Source: Chromatiaceae bacterium (lineage in GTDB: Bacteria; Pseudomonadota; Gammaproteobacteria; Chromatiales; Chromatiaceae). From it: a stretch of DNA of 64,000 nucleotides. Below, in pieces: positions 45,304 to 53,400 of the stretch. The notes beneath the pieces are model-generated. The model saw only the letters and a list, made by a program, of their open reading frames with translations, searched no databases and was not told the DNA's origin. The position numbers and the translations under genes are program-made. The stretch is from positions 372,001 to 436,000 of the forward strand of contig JACKMX010000003.1 in assembly GCA_024235175.1 (NCBI GenBank), in the 5' to 3' direction. Each line of letters begins with the position of its first letter. The stretch's first letter is position 1.

Positions 45304-46362
45304 TCATGCTGCTTTCTTAATCACCTCCTTTTTGGTCTCCGTTGCCGATGGATTGAGGGTGACGGTCGCGACTGGTTTCCAGTTTCTGATGTCACCTGAC
45401 CACCTCTCCGGGTGTCTCTCCCTGGCTTTCAGATAAAGCCGGGACCTTGCCTCAAGTAAAGCAGTATCCTGCCCCCTGTGGCGTTGCTCCGGCGTTACGT
45501 ATTTCAATCCGCTGTGACGATGGGTACCGTTGTACCAGCGCACAAATATCTTGACCCACTCCCGCGCTACGGTGATGCTCTCGAAAGGACGATCAGGATA
45601 AGCTGGTGTGTACTTCATCGTCCTGAACAGTGACTCAGAGAAGGAATTGTCGTTGCTTACAGCTGGTCGGCTGAATGATGGCACAACACCCAGTTTCTGC
45701 ATTGTCGCCAACATGCTGGCACCTTTCATCGGCCCACCGTTATCTGAATGTACAATCAACTCTTGTCCGACCGGAATGTTCTCTGACAGCCGGGACTTGC
45801 GTAACAGATCGGCGGCCAACTCAGCGGATTCGTATTCGTAAACCTCCCATCCGGTAATCTTTCGGCTATAAATATCCATAAACAGATACAGGTAGAAAAA
45901 GGTTCCACGGATTCCAGCTGCCAGATAAGTGATATCCCAAGACCACACCTGGTTAGGCCGATCGGCAATGAGTTCTTCGGGCTTCCTGTGCTGCACTGGC
46001 TTCGCCATCCGGCCTCTTGAGTGTACCTGGTCCTTCTCGCGAAGAATGCGGTAGAAGGTTGATTCAGAAGCCAAATAGACGCCATCATCAGCAAGGGCGG
46101 GCACAATTTGCTTAGGTGACTGACTCCGGTATTTCTCACTGTTACAGGTCTCCAGAATCTGCTGTTTCTCCTCTTCAGTCAGGCTGTTTCCTGGTGTTCT
46201 ATCCACGGTTTTTCGTTTGTCTTCGAGATCTGAGTTGTTCCATCGCTGCAGTGTCCTTACAGAGATACCCAATATGCTGCACGCCGGGACCTGCCTTGCT
46301 CCCTGGGACACTGCTTCATCAATCAGTGATATCGCCATCTGACGGTCCTCCGAAGAGATCAA
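45304..46362 (-). CDS. IS3-family transposase, OrfB (DDE integrase)
   Basis: The frame encodes about 352 residues. An N-terminal helix-turn-helix-like part (ACSILGISVRTLQRWNNSDL) precedes the rve integrase core with the catalytic triad: Asp in WSWDITYLAAG, Asp in IVHSDNGGPMKG and Glu in NSFSESLFRTMKYTPAYP. The start codon (TTG at 46362) overlaps the OrfA stop as TTGA, so the protein may be made by re-initiation or by frameshifting into an OrfAB fusion. All catalytic residues are present, so the element could be active. Confidence 0.88.
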   Translation of the reverse strand: MISSEDRQMAISLIDEAVSQGARQVPACSILGISVRTLQRWNNSDLEDKRKTVDRTPGNSLTEEEKQQILETCNSEKYRSQSPKQIVPALADDGVYLASESTFYRILREKDQVHSRGRMAKPVQHRKPEELIADRPNQVWSWDITYLAAGIRGTFFYLYLFMDIYSRKITGWEVYEYESAELAADLLRKSRLSENIPVGQELIVHSDNGGPMKGASMLATMQKLGVVPSFSRPAVSNDNSFSESLFRTMKYTPAYPDRPFESITVAREWVKIFVRWYNGTHRHSGLKYVTPEQRHRGQDTALLEARSRLYLKARERHPERWSGDIRNWKPVATVTLNPSATETKKEVIKKAA

Positions 46363-46856
46363 TCTTCCTCGGGCTCCCCCCAGATGGCACGGGACTTTTT
46401 TGACAGCACCAGAAGCGCTGCTGTTTCAGCGAGCGCCTTCTCTTTCCGTCGCAGTTGCGACTTTAACCTTTTGATCTCCTGTTTATCTTCCTTGCGATTT
46501 CTGGATACAGTCTGATCAACCTGGTCAGTCCGTTGATAACCCATTAAGGCAGATCTCTTCCAGCGTTGAACCTGCTCTGGATATAGCCCCTTGGAACGGC
46601 AATATTCTCCCAATTCCACTTCATTCATGGCCGCTGTCTCTATCACGACAGCAAGCTTATCTTCCGGTTTCCAGTTGTCTGGATTGGTATCATCAGCCGG
46701 CACGGCAAACCCCCTTTCTCTGTACTGCTTACGCCATTTGTACAGCGTAACATCCGACACACCGGTTTCTTCAACCAACTGCGAAACCGGGACTGGATTG
46801 GGTGGCATCATCTTTTGGACTGTGGCTTCTTTAAACTCTTCCGAATAACGTTGCAT
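46359..46856 (-). CDS. IS3-family transposase, OrfA (helix-turn-helix)
   Basis: The ATG at 46856 (MQRYSEEFKEATVQKMM) is the family start, giving 165 residues; the open frame extends further upstream without support. The helix-turn-helix reads VSQLVEETGVSDVTLYKWRK, followed by a second one near CRSKGLYPEQVQRWK and a C-terminal leucine/coiled-coil stretch (DKQEIKRLKSQLRRKEKAL) for dimerisation. It binds the IS ends. The stop overlaps the OrfB start. Confidence 0.85.
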   Translation of the reverse strand: MQRYSEEFKEATVQKMMPPNPVPVSQLVEETGVSDVTLYKWRKQYRERGFAVPADDTNPDNWKPEDKLAVVIETAAMNEVELGEYCRSKGLYPEQVQRWKRSALMGYQRTDQVDQTVSRNRKEDKQEIKRLKSQLRRKEKALAETAALLVLSKKSRAIWGEPEED

Positions 46857-46904
46857 CTGCGCATCTCTCTCTGCCCCTCTGTTCAAACTAAGAATTAAAT
46901 GATG

Positions 46905-46926
46905 CGACAACTATCCTGGCACATGG
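46905..46926 (+). repeat. 22-base repeat, copy 1 (IS3 right end)
   Basis: ACAACTATCCTGGCACATGG plus GG spans the IS3 right end and recurs exactly near 49467-49488 in the same orientation. Confidence 0.6.
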
Positions 46927-46991
46927 GGCGGCAGTGCACGCGAGCACTAAACTATACCGCAACGCCATGGTCAGTATTAACCCGTATGCCA

Positions 46992-47000
46992 GTGTGTCGG
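46992..47000. repeat. IS256 target site duplication, left copy
   Basis: GTGTGTCGG here is repeated exactly at 48386-48394, immediately outside the other end of the IS256-family element. Confidence 0.85.
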
Positions 47001-48385
47001 GAGTTATAACTGAATCTGGTGTTTGGGAGAATTGAAAAGAGGCGGCGTATCTGGTTGATTTGTAGTTGCGAGACTGACAAACAACCTGAGGAGATACGCC
47101 ACCATGAAGAAGGATACCGTTGTTGATATTGCGGGTCGAGCCACCGCTGCAGATGCCGTGACCGAGTTATTGAAAAAGGGTGCTCAAGAATTGATCAGGC
47201 AGGCGGTAGAGGCTGAGCTGCAGGAGCTGCTGGAGCGACATGCCACACGCCGAACAGAAGATGGTCGAGCAGGTGTAGTCCGCAGTGGTTATTTACCGGA
47301 GAGGAAGCTCCAGACAGGAGTGGGTCCGGTCACGGTCCGGATCCCCAAGGTCCGCGCGAAAACGGGAAAGCCAGTGACCTTCCGTTCGGCTTTGGTGCCG
47401 CCGTATGTGAGGAAGACCCGATCCTTGGAGGCAGCGCTACCCTGGTTGTACTTGAAGGGTGTCTCCAGTGGTGAGATGGGAGAGGCGCTGAAGGTATTGG
47501 TAGGTCCGGAGGCAAAGGGCTTGTCAGCCAGTACGGTATCGCGGCTGAAGCAGGTGTGGGCACAGGAATACCGCAATTGGTGTGACAAACGACTGGACAA
47601 GGACCGTTGGGTCTATATCTGGGCGGACGGCGTCTACAGTGGCCTGAGAGCGGAGCAGGCGAAATTGTGTGCCTTGGTGATCATTGGGGTCAATGAACGT
47701 GGCGAGAAGCATTTTCTGGCGATTGAGGATGGTGTACGGGAGTCGACACAAAGTTGGCGCGAGGTATTGCTGAATCTCAAGTCTCGCGGGATGAACGGTC
47801 CGGACTTGGCGATTGGAGATGGGGCCCTGGGATTCTGGGCAGCGCAGGAGGAGATCTACGGCGAGACCAGGCAACAACGGTGCTGGATGCACAAGACAAT
47901 GAACGTACTCAATTGCTTACCGAAATCGGGCCAGGCCAAAGCGAAACAGGCCCTACATGAAATCTGGCAGGCTGAGACGAAAGAAGAGGCTGACAAAGCC
48001 TTTGATCTGTTCCTGATGACCTATGAAGCGAAGTATCCGAAGGTGACGCTATGTCTACAAAAGGACCGGGAAGAATTGATGGCGTTTTACGATTTTCCGG
48101 CACAGCACTGGCAGAGTATCCGGACGTGCAATCCGATCGAATCCACATTTGGAACGATTCGCCACCGAACCAAGCGATCGAAGGGTTGCCTGTCGCGTGA
48201 TGGTATGCTGCACATGATGTTCAAACTCGGTCAATGTGCCGAGAAGAAGTGGAGAAAGCTACGTGGATTTGAATACCTGGCAAAAGTCGTAACCGGGATC
48301 AAATTCAAAGATGGAATCGAGGTAACTGAAGTCGATCAGGTCGCCGCATGATTCATTCCTTGAACACCAGATTTGACTATAACTC
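47001..48385. mobile_element. IS256-family insertion sequence with 9-base target duplication
   Basis: The 1385-base element is bounded by imperfect inverted repeats: GAGTTATAACTGAATCTGGT at the left and, inverted at the right, GAGTTATAGTCAAATCTGGT. It is flanked by the exact duplication GTGTGTCGG. It carries one intact transposase gene. The perfect duplication points to a recent insertion. Confidence 0.92.
47104..48351 (+). CDS. IS256-family (Mutator-type) transposase
   Basis: The product is 415 residues, a standard IS256 transposase. N-terminal RQAVEAELQELLERHATRR and RSGYLPERKLQTGVGPVTV match the family, as do VPPYVRKTRSLEAALPWLYL and GLSASTVSRL. The DDE residues are the Asp in YIWADGVYSGLR, the Asp in LAIGDGALGFWAA and the Glu in CNPIESTFGTIRHRTKR, with the CWMHKTMNVL block between. 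The ATG has GGAG about nine bases before it. It lies inside an element with exact target duplication, so it is probably active or only recently arrived. Confidence 0.95.
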   Translation: MKKDTVVDIAGRATAADAVTELLKKGAQELIRQAVEAELQELLERHATRRTEDGRAGVVRSGYLPERKLQTGVGPVTVRIPKVRAKTGKPVTFRSALVPPYVRKTRSLEAALPWLYLKGVSSGEMGEALKVLVGPEAKGLSASTVSRLKQVWAQEYRNWCDKRLDKDRWVYIWADGVYSGLRAEQAKLCALVIIGVNERGEKHFLAIEDGVRESTQSWREVLLNLKSRGMNGPDLAIGDGALGFWAAQEEIYGETRQQRCWMHKTMNVLNCLPKSGQAKAKQALHEIWQAETKEEADKAFDLFLMTYEAKYPKVTLCLQKDREELMAFYDFPAQHWQSIRTCNPIESTFGTIRHRTKRSKGCLSRDGMLHMMFKLGQCAEKKWRKLRGFEYLAKVVTGIKFKDGIEVTEVDQVAA

Positions 48386-48394
48386 GTGTGTCGG
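48386..48394. repeat. IS256 target site duplication, right copy
   Basis: GTGTGTCGG, identical to 46992-47000. Confidence 0.85.
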
Positions 48395-48526
48395 AGGGGT
48401 GGCGCTATGAGGCCCCCCTTATCCGGCTTTTCGAGTGACGATCTCATGATGCGAGGTATTTGAGATCAGGTGATATGGCAATGACTTTGTGTTGATGCGG
48501 AACGCCGCACAATTATGCGTTTATAT

Positions 48527-49279
48527 CTAAGGTCTTCCAGAAATTTTGACGTAAATGCAATTATTGAGGGGATTCGTCGTATCGTAGCGACACATCCTTT
48601 TATCTGATGTGACAATAATTTTCCCTTCTTCAATATTCTCAGAATACTCAATAATCTCCTTTGCGAATTCAACCTTTCCAAATCTTAATGAATTTTCTTC
48701 GTTATGTAACAAAGCTAAACATGCTTCCGGGGTTAGGCCGGTACAAAAATTACTTGGCACAAACTCCCTTGCGATATGGATTTTGTAGCAGTTGCCCCCT
48801 CTTGCTTTCTCTACATTCGATACCTTCCCATATGGGTACTTGGATTTATAGTCTGGTATCCCTATTGTTTCCCAGGGGTTGCAAAAACCTTTCTCAAAGT
48901 ACGCGTTCAAGTAAGATGAACATTGGTGCAAGGTTTCCCCAAAACAATTTTCCGCAATCGCTTGCATATCAGGCAATGGTTGAGTTTTCTCAATAGTTGC
49001 TTTTTCGACAACTTTTAAATGGACGTATTTCCCCAATTCAATTGTTGTTCCTGCCTTAGGGATCATTCCATATACGTTGCCAGGCTCTGCAGTCGGATCC
49101 TTTAATTGGTTACTAGCGATTATTTTTACTTTCCCAAGGCGTAAATGTGCATCTTTCAGTATTACTTCGCATGACTCCAGTGCCTTTCCCACACAGTCCG
49201 GGACATGAGTGGATTCAGCAATTACACATGCTGATACTAATGTCATTAATGCGCCTACAAGCAAATTGTTTTTTTTCAT
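48527..49279 (-). CDS. Exported protein with PASTA-like, cysteine-paired repeats
   Basis: The ATG at 49279 (MKKNNLLVGALMTLVSACVI) has GGA six bases before it, giving 250 residues with a signal peptide. The first mature segment, VPDCVGKALESCEVILKDAH, then LRLGKV and later GMIPKAGTTIELGKYVHLKV, follows the PASTA pattern (VPxVxG, then GxV, then P-x-x-G). Two further segments (residues about 108-165 and 175-245) repeat a C-x(7-9)-C arrangement (NCFGETLHQC, FCTGLTPEAC). PASTA domains bind peptidoglycan or muropeptides in serine/threonine kinases and PBPs. A stand-alone secreted triple-repeat form with cysteine pairs is unusual. Function unknown. Confidence 0.65.
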   Translation of the reverse strand: MKKNNLLVGALMTLVSACVIAESTHVPDCVGKALESCEVILKDAHLRLGKVKIIASNQLKDPTAEPGNVYGMIPKAGTTIELGKYVHLKVVEKATIEKTQPLPDMQAIAENCFGETLHQCSSYLNAYFEKGFCNPWETIGIPDYKSKYPYGKVSNVEKARGGNCYKIHIAREFVPSNFCTGLTPEACLALLHNEENSLRFGKVEFAKEIIEYSENIEEGKIIVTSDKRMCRYDTTNPLNNCIYVKISGRP

Positions 49280-49575
49280 GATTTCCAAATTGAGAAACCC
49301 TCCCTTTGATGATGGGTGGGCGGGATAGCACCTATCTCACATCTCCCTTTAGTTATGGCTATCGTTTAACCGTATGTCCGTAAAATCAGCATATAATGCC
49401 AGCACTGTTTAGCTTGATAGTCAAGAGGTTGCTTACGTGCAATTGCCAATAAATGGGGCTTGCCACAACTATCCTGGCACATGGGGAACCACTGATCATG
49501 CCCATTCCGGTAAGATCAAACTGAATGCTGTTTGGTTTTCTATCATGCGGTGTAACTGCAGGAGATTCTGTCGAA
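49280..49575. other. Intergenic region between the PASTA-like gene and rapA
   Basis: These 296 bases hold no gene. They contain the second copy of the 22-base repeat found at the IS3 end (49467-49488). Confidence 0.4.
49467..49488 (+). repeat. 22-base repeat, copy 2
   Basis: The words ACAACTATCCTGGCACATGG and a further GG match the IS3 right end at 46905 exactly and in the same orientation; the sequences outside do not match. Confidence 0.6.
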
Positions 49576-52458
49576 TCAGATCCCCACGATAAGGTGGATC
49601 GCATCCAGTCTTAGGTGTGTCGACAACAGGTGTTCCGCCAAATCAGCCGATTGATTTTTCAAAGCTGATATCTCCTCGGCCGGAACACTCGGGTTGACTC
49701 TGGCGAGTGCTTCCAACCGCTCCAGTTCATCGGCGTAGTGTTTATGCATCGCGGACTTTGCCTCGGCCAGGGTCTCCGGCAGCGCTGCTTTTGCCATCAG
49801 TTCTCCCTGCTTCAGCATGGACTGAACCGGACGGCGCAGGTTCAGCGCGAGCTTTTTTGCCGCAGCCGGTTCCAGTGCGATCCGTGCGGATTGCAAAACG
49901 TCGCGTGGAAACCTGGCACTGCAATCAATCAATTGCTGATCCAGCAGCAGACGAATCAGTGTCGGAGGCAGAAAGCGCCCGGCCTGCAGCTGTTTTGGCG
50001 CGGGACATTCGATCAGGAACAGCAGTTCCAGCAGCATACTACCGCTTCTGATTTCGGGATGACGCACAGCACTACAGCAGCTGTTGCCGTGGGTACCCTC
50101 GGTGATCATCTCCATTGCGCCCGTGACCATCGGGTGTTCCCAGGTTAGAAAATGACGATCTTCATGGATTAGCGCAATCCTGCGATCGAAGGTGCAGGTC
50201 ATGCCGTCGGGCAACAATCCGGGGAAATTCTCATCCAGCATCTGCGCTCCCGGGCGTAAAATCAGGCAGCCTGGGGAGTGATCCTCGCTCTCCACGCCGA
50301 AACCGGCCAGAATCTCTTCCATGTATCGTGCCAGTTCGCTGGATGCCTCTTCATGCTCGATGGACCGTTTCAGGTCGCTGGCCAGAGGCTCCCGGCAGGA
50401 GTTAAGTTCCAGCAGATGATCACGCCCCTTACACAGGGTTTCGGCGGCCTTGTCAAGCAGCTGCCGGGCGGTGCAGATCAGAACGTCGCATGATCCGTCG
50501 CTGGAATCAGGCTCCTCCAGGCACTCCAGCAGCGCCGGCAACAGTTGACTGAATATGCTGTGGCCGGCCGGACATGTTTGCCTGAATGCATTCAGGCCCT
50601 GATCGTACCAACGCATCATTACGGCTTGTGCACCCAGTTCGAAGTAGGGCACGTGAATGTGGATCTTCTCAAGCTGCCCAATGCGGTCGAGGCGGCCAAT
50701 TCGTTGTTCCAGCAGGTCGGGATCGAGTGGCAGGTCGAACAGCACCAGGTGGTGGGCAAACTGGAAATTACGCCCCTCGCTGCCGATTTCGGAGCAGATA
50801 AGCAGTTGTGCGCCGTCATCCCGATCGGCAAACCAGGCGGCGGCCCGGTCCCTTTCGACGATGCTTGTCTCCTCATGAAAAAGAGCGGCGGGGATTCCCT
50901 CGCGTGTGCGCAGCGCCATTTCGATATCGCGCGCGGTTTCGGATCGGGCGCAGATAAGCAACAGTTTGTCGCCACGCAGTTGGTGAAGTTTCTGTATCAG
51001 CCACTCCAGCCGGGGATCGAACTGCCACCAGGGCTGCGCTTCCCGCCCGCGGTCGGTGGCCTCCGGTGTAAGGCGGTTTGCAATAGGAGTATCGGAGGAT
51101 TGCAGGGCAGTCCGGTACTGTGCCGGTAACGGCAGCGGGTAGTGGTGCAATTCTCGTTTTGGGAATCCCCGGATCCGGGCCCGGCTGTTGCGGAACAGTA
51201 CGCGTCCGGTTCCGTGCCGATCCAGGAGGCGATCGATCAGCGCGACTCTGGCGCCGCTGCGCACCGCCCCGCAATCACTCGACTCTTCAGCCAGCGGCTG
51301 GGCCGCCTCGGAAGCGCCAAGTGTCTCTCTTATCCGTGCCCTGGTTTCAGCGGACAGCGGCCTGTCTTGCAGCAGTTTTTCCGACAAATCGGCGATTGGC
51401 GCAAAGCGGCGCTCCTCCTCCATGAACGAAGCCAGGTTGTGAAACCGGACCGGGTCGAGCAATCTCAGGCGGGCAAAGTGTCCACTGCGGCCCAGCTGCT
51501 CCGGCGTGGCGGTCAGCAGCAATACACCAGGGGTCAGCCGCGCCAGGGTTTCCACCAGGCGGTACTCATCGCTGACCAGATGTTCACTCCATTGAAGATG
51601 ATGCGCTTCATCAACGATGAGCATGTCCCACCCAGCGGTTGTCACTTGCTGCCAGCGCAGCTCCTGGCCAAGAAACAGATCCGCACTGCAGAGCACCAGC
51701 TGTTCAGCCTGGAATGGGTTGTCCCCCGGCTCTGACGCTTCGATTGCCAGACAGCGCTCCTCATCGAACAGGCTGAAGCGAAGATTGAACCGGCGCAGCA
51801 GTTCCACAAGCCATTGATTGAGCAGTGCTTGCGGCACCAGAATGAGCACACGCGAAGCCTGGCCAGTCAACAGCTGCCGGTGCAGAATCAGGCAGGCCTC
51901 GATGGTTTTACCCAGCCCCACTTCGTCCGCCAGCAGCACGCGGGGAACCGGGCGGCGGCTGACTTCGTGGGCAATATAGAGCTGATAGGGCAGCAGCTCG
52001 GTGCGGGCTCCTCCCAAACCTTTGAGCGGAGAGTATTCCAGATGCTGGCGCTGAGCCAGTGTGGTGTAACGCAGGTCAAACCAGTGCGGACTGTCCTGCT
52101 GACCCGAGAACAACCGGTCTTGCGGCCGGTGGAACTGCAGTGAATTATTCAACTCCGATTCTGGCAGACTGGCCTCAGTGCCATCGTCGAGCCGTCCCCG
52201 ATAGAGAATAAGCCCCTTTTGCTCCAGTACCGAGCTGATGCTTAATGTGCCTCCCGCCTGGTTCTCCACCTGGTCTCCCGCAGCAAACCGGACCCGTGTC
52301 AGGGGTGTGTTTCCTATCGCGTAAGTGCGCTGTTCCGAGCTGGCCGGGAAATCCAGTGTGACCCGGCGATCATCGCTGCGGAGTATGGTGCCCAGGCCCA
52401 GCCCCGGCTCCATGTCGCTGATCCAGCGCTGACCGGGAATGAACTGTTCATCAACCAT
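49576..52458 (-). CDS. rapA: RNA polymerase-associated protein RapA (SWI2/SNF2 ATPase)
   Basis: The product is 960 residues, close to the E. coli length. It recycles RNA polymerase stalled after termination. The N-terminal Tudor-like domains are followed by the SNF2 ATPase core: Walker A in LLADEVGLGKTIEACLIL, the DEAH box in LIVDEAHHLQWSEH, motif III LLLTATPEQLG, and in the second lobe ICSEIGSEGRNFQFAHHLV and QRIGRLDRIGQ (motif VI). The C-terminal RapA-specific region ends about residue 960. It begins at 52458 facing away from the nos cluster, so the 293-base gap upstream must serve both directions. The accessory island ends just before this gene. Confidence 0.95.
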   Translation of the reverse strand: MVDEQFIPGQRWISDMEPGLGLGTILRSDDRRVTLDFPASSEQRTYAIGNTPLTRVRFAAGDQVENQAGGTLSISSVLEQKGLILYRGRLDDGTEASLPESELNNSLQFHRPQDRLFSGQQDSPHWFDLRYTTLAQRQHLEYSPLKGLGGARTELLPYQLYIAHEVSRRPVPRVLLADEVGLGKTIEACLILHRQLLTGQASRVLILVPQALLNQWLVELLRRFNLRFSLFDEERCLAIEASEPGDNPFQAEQLVLCSADLFLGQELRWQQVTTAGWDMLIVDEAHHLQWSEHLVSDEYRLVETLARLTPGVLLLTATPEQLGRSGHFARLRLLDPVRFHNLASFMEEERRFAPIADLSEKLLQDRPLSAETRARIRETLGASEAAQPLAEESSDCGAVRSGARVALIDRLLDRHGTGRVLFRNSRARIRGFPKRELHHYPLPLPAQYRTALQSSDTPIANRLTPEATDRGREAQPWWQFDPRLEWLIQKLHQLRGDKLLLICARSETARDIEMALRTREGIPAALFHEETSIVERDRAAAWFADRDDGAQLLICSEIGSEGRNFQFAHHLVLFDLPLDPDLLEQRIGRLDRIGQLEKIHIHVPYFELGAQAVMMRWYDQGLNAFRQTCPAGHSIFSQLLPALLECLEEPDSSDGSCDVLICTARQLLDKAAETLCKGRDHLLELNSCREPLASDLKRSIEHEEASSELARYMEEILAGFGVESEDHSPGCLILRPGAQMLDENFPGLLPDGMTCTFDRRIALIHEDRHFLTWEHPMVTGAMEMITEGTHGNSCCSAVRHPEIRSGSMLLELLFLIECPAPKQLQAGRFLPPTLIRLLLDQQLIDCSARFPRDVLQSARIALEPAAAKKLALNLRRPVQSMLKQGELMAKAALPETLAEAKSAMHKHYADELERLEALARVNPSVPAEEISALKNQSADLAEHLLSTHLRLDAIHLIVGI

Positions 52459-52751
52459 CGATCTGTAATCCTGAAATGCCCGAGCCGGGAGTCACATTGA
52501 AGGAGTGGGTTGCTCTCAACAGGAGCCACCGGCTTCAGCCGATGGAGTAATCACAGGATATAAGAAATGGGTATGAAAGGCTAAACGGATTATCGGGATC
52601 TTCTGTCCGCAATGAGGGTCAAATAAAATTGCGGGCGCAGAAATACCAGTGGCCACAATTTGGGGGCAGATGGTATTATCGAATATCCCAATTTGCTTAA
52701 TCCGGTCCGCCTGATGCCGCCGGGTCTTTTGTTGATACAGAGAGGATTCTT
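52459..52751. promoter_or_regulatory. Divergent region between rapA and the first nos cytochrome
   Basis: 293 bases. No FNR-type TTGAT-N4-ATCAA box was found here, unlike the later nos promoters. A TATTATCG patch near 52674 could be a -10 element for the cytochrome gene. Confidence 0.4.
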
Positions 52752-53072
52752 ATGAAGATTAATGCAGTAGCTATGATTGCAGGGGCTTCCCTGATGGCCC
52801 TGGGTGTCACCAGTGCAGCGGTTGCCGCTGACGGTGCCGAGCTTTATAAAGCAAAGGCTTGTGGTACGTGCCATGGTGTTGATGCTAAAACCCCATTTCA
52901 ACCGATGTATCCCAAACTGGCTGGTCAGAGCGCTTTATATACTTTGCAGCAACTGAAGGACATCAAGGAAGGGAAACGTAACAACGGCCAGACTGTTGTT
53001 ATGAAAGGTATAGTCGCCGCCGTCTCAGAAGATGAAATGAAAGCAATTGCTGAGTGGCTCTCCACCCTTTAA
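52752..53072 (+). CDS. Small monohaem cytochrome c (class I)
   Basis: The product is 106 residues with a Sec signal (AVAMIAGASLMALGVTSAAV, cleavage near AAVAA). The mature part is about 80 residues with one haem site, CGTCH, and PMYPKLAGQSALY; the distal methionine is probably in VVMKGIVAAVSEDEM. It is a periplasmic electron carrier. About two thirds of its mature residues are identical to the cytochrome at 55920, on the other side of nosZ, so the pair arose by duplication. It probably feeds electrons to NosZ, or to other denitrification enzymes. Confidence 0.9.
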   Translation: MKINAVAMIAGASLMALGVTSAAVAADGAELYKAKACGTCHGVDAKTPFQPMYPKLAGQSALYTLQQLKDIKEGKRNNGQTVVMKGIVAAVSEDEMKAIAEWLSTL

Positions 53073-53252
53073 ATCAGGCGCTTTAGGTCTGAGTCAGGCC
53101 GGAGCCCGCTGGCGACCGAGCCGGCGCCCGGGTTCCGGTATTTCCACCTTTCCTTCTCCTCTTCAACGCATGCGGTTGTAAGAACTGGGGATGCGATACC
53201 GCCGGTTATAAACTAATATAAATCAGGGTTTTAAATCCGAAGGTATAAAAAC

Positions 53253-53266
53253 AGGGCATATGCCCT
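53253..53266. promoter_or_regulatory. Perfect palindrome upstream of nosZ
   Basis: AGGGCATATGCCCT is perfectly self-complementary and has A-rich and T-rich flanks (AAAAC before, ATTTT after). It lies 28 bases before the FNR-type box. It could be an operator or a cruciform; no known regulator is assigned. Confidence 0.45.
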
Positions 53267-53293
53267 ATTTTCCCCGTCATTTGCCTTGCCTAA

Positions 53294-53307
53294 TTGACGC
53301 ATATCAA
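53294..53307. promoter_or_regulatory. FNR/NNR-type binding site for nosZ
   Basis: TTGACGCATATCAA fits TTGAT-N4-ATCAA with one mismatch. Its centre is about 100 bases before the nosZ ATG, suitable for activation by an FNR, ANR or NnrR/DNR-type regulator under low oxygen or NO. Confidence 0.7.
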
Positions 53308-53400
53308 TGCTGCACCGATCCGTTGGTAGCAGTATTTGGAACGCTAATGTGGTTTTTTCCAAGAAGATACAGTCGGACAGTCCAGAGGGAGACGAGTCTT

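Larger units (their letters stand above)
45275..46921. mobile_element. IS3-family insertion sequence
   Basis: Two minus-strand transposase genes are framed by imperfect terminal inverted repeats: TGTCAAGTAAATTGTCGCAT from 45275 and, inverted from 46921, TGCCAGGATAGTTGTCGCAT; 17 of 22 positions match and both end in TG/CA. No target duplication is evident. Length about 1.65 kb, somewhat long for IS3, but both reading frames are intact. Confidence 0.75.
53073..53400. promoter_or_regulatory. nosZ upstream region
   Basis: 328 bases with a GC-rich imperfect hairpin (about 53100-53140, possible weak terminator of the cytochrome gene), a perfect 14-base palindrome at 53253 and an FNR-type box at 53294. 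The reading frame of nosZ is open through part of it but the signal peptide begins at 53401. Confidence 0.55.

Noticed and set aside
53260..53400. N-terminal extension of NosZ from 53260
   Set aside because: The added residues lie over promoter elements, and the Sec signal peptide with a ribosome binding site begins at 53401.
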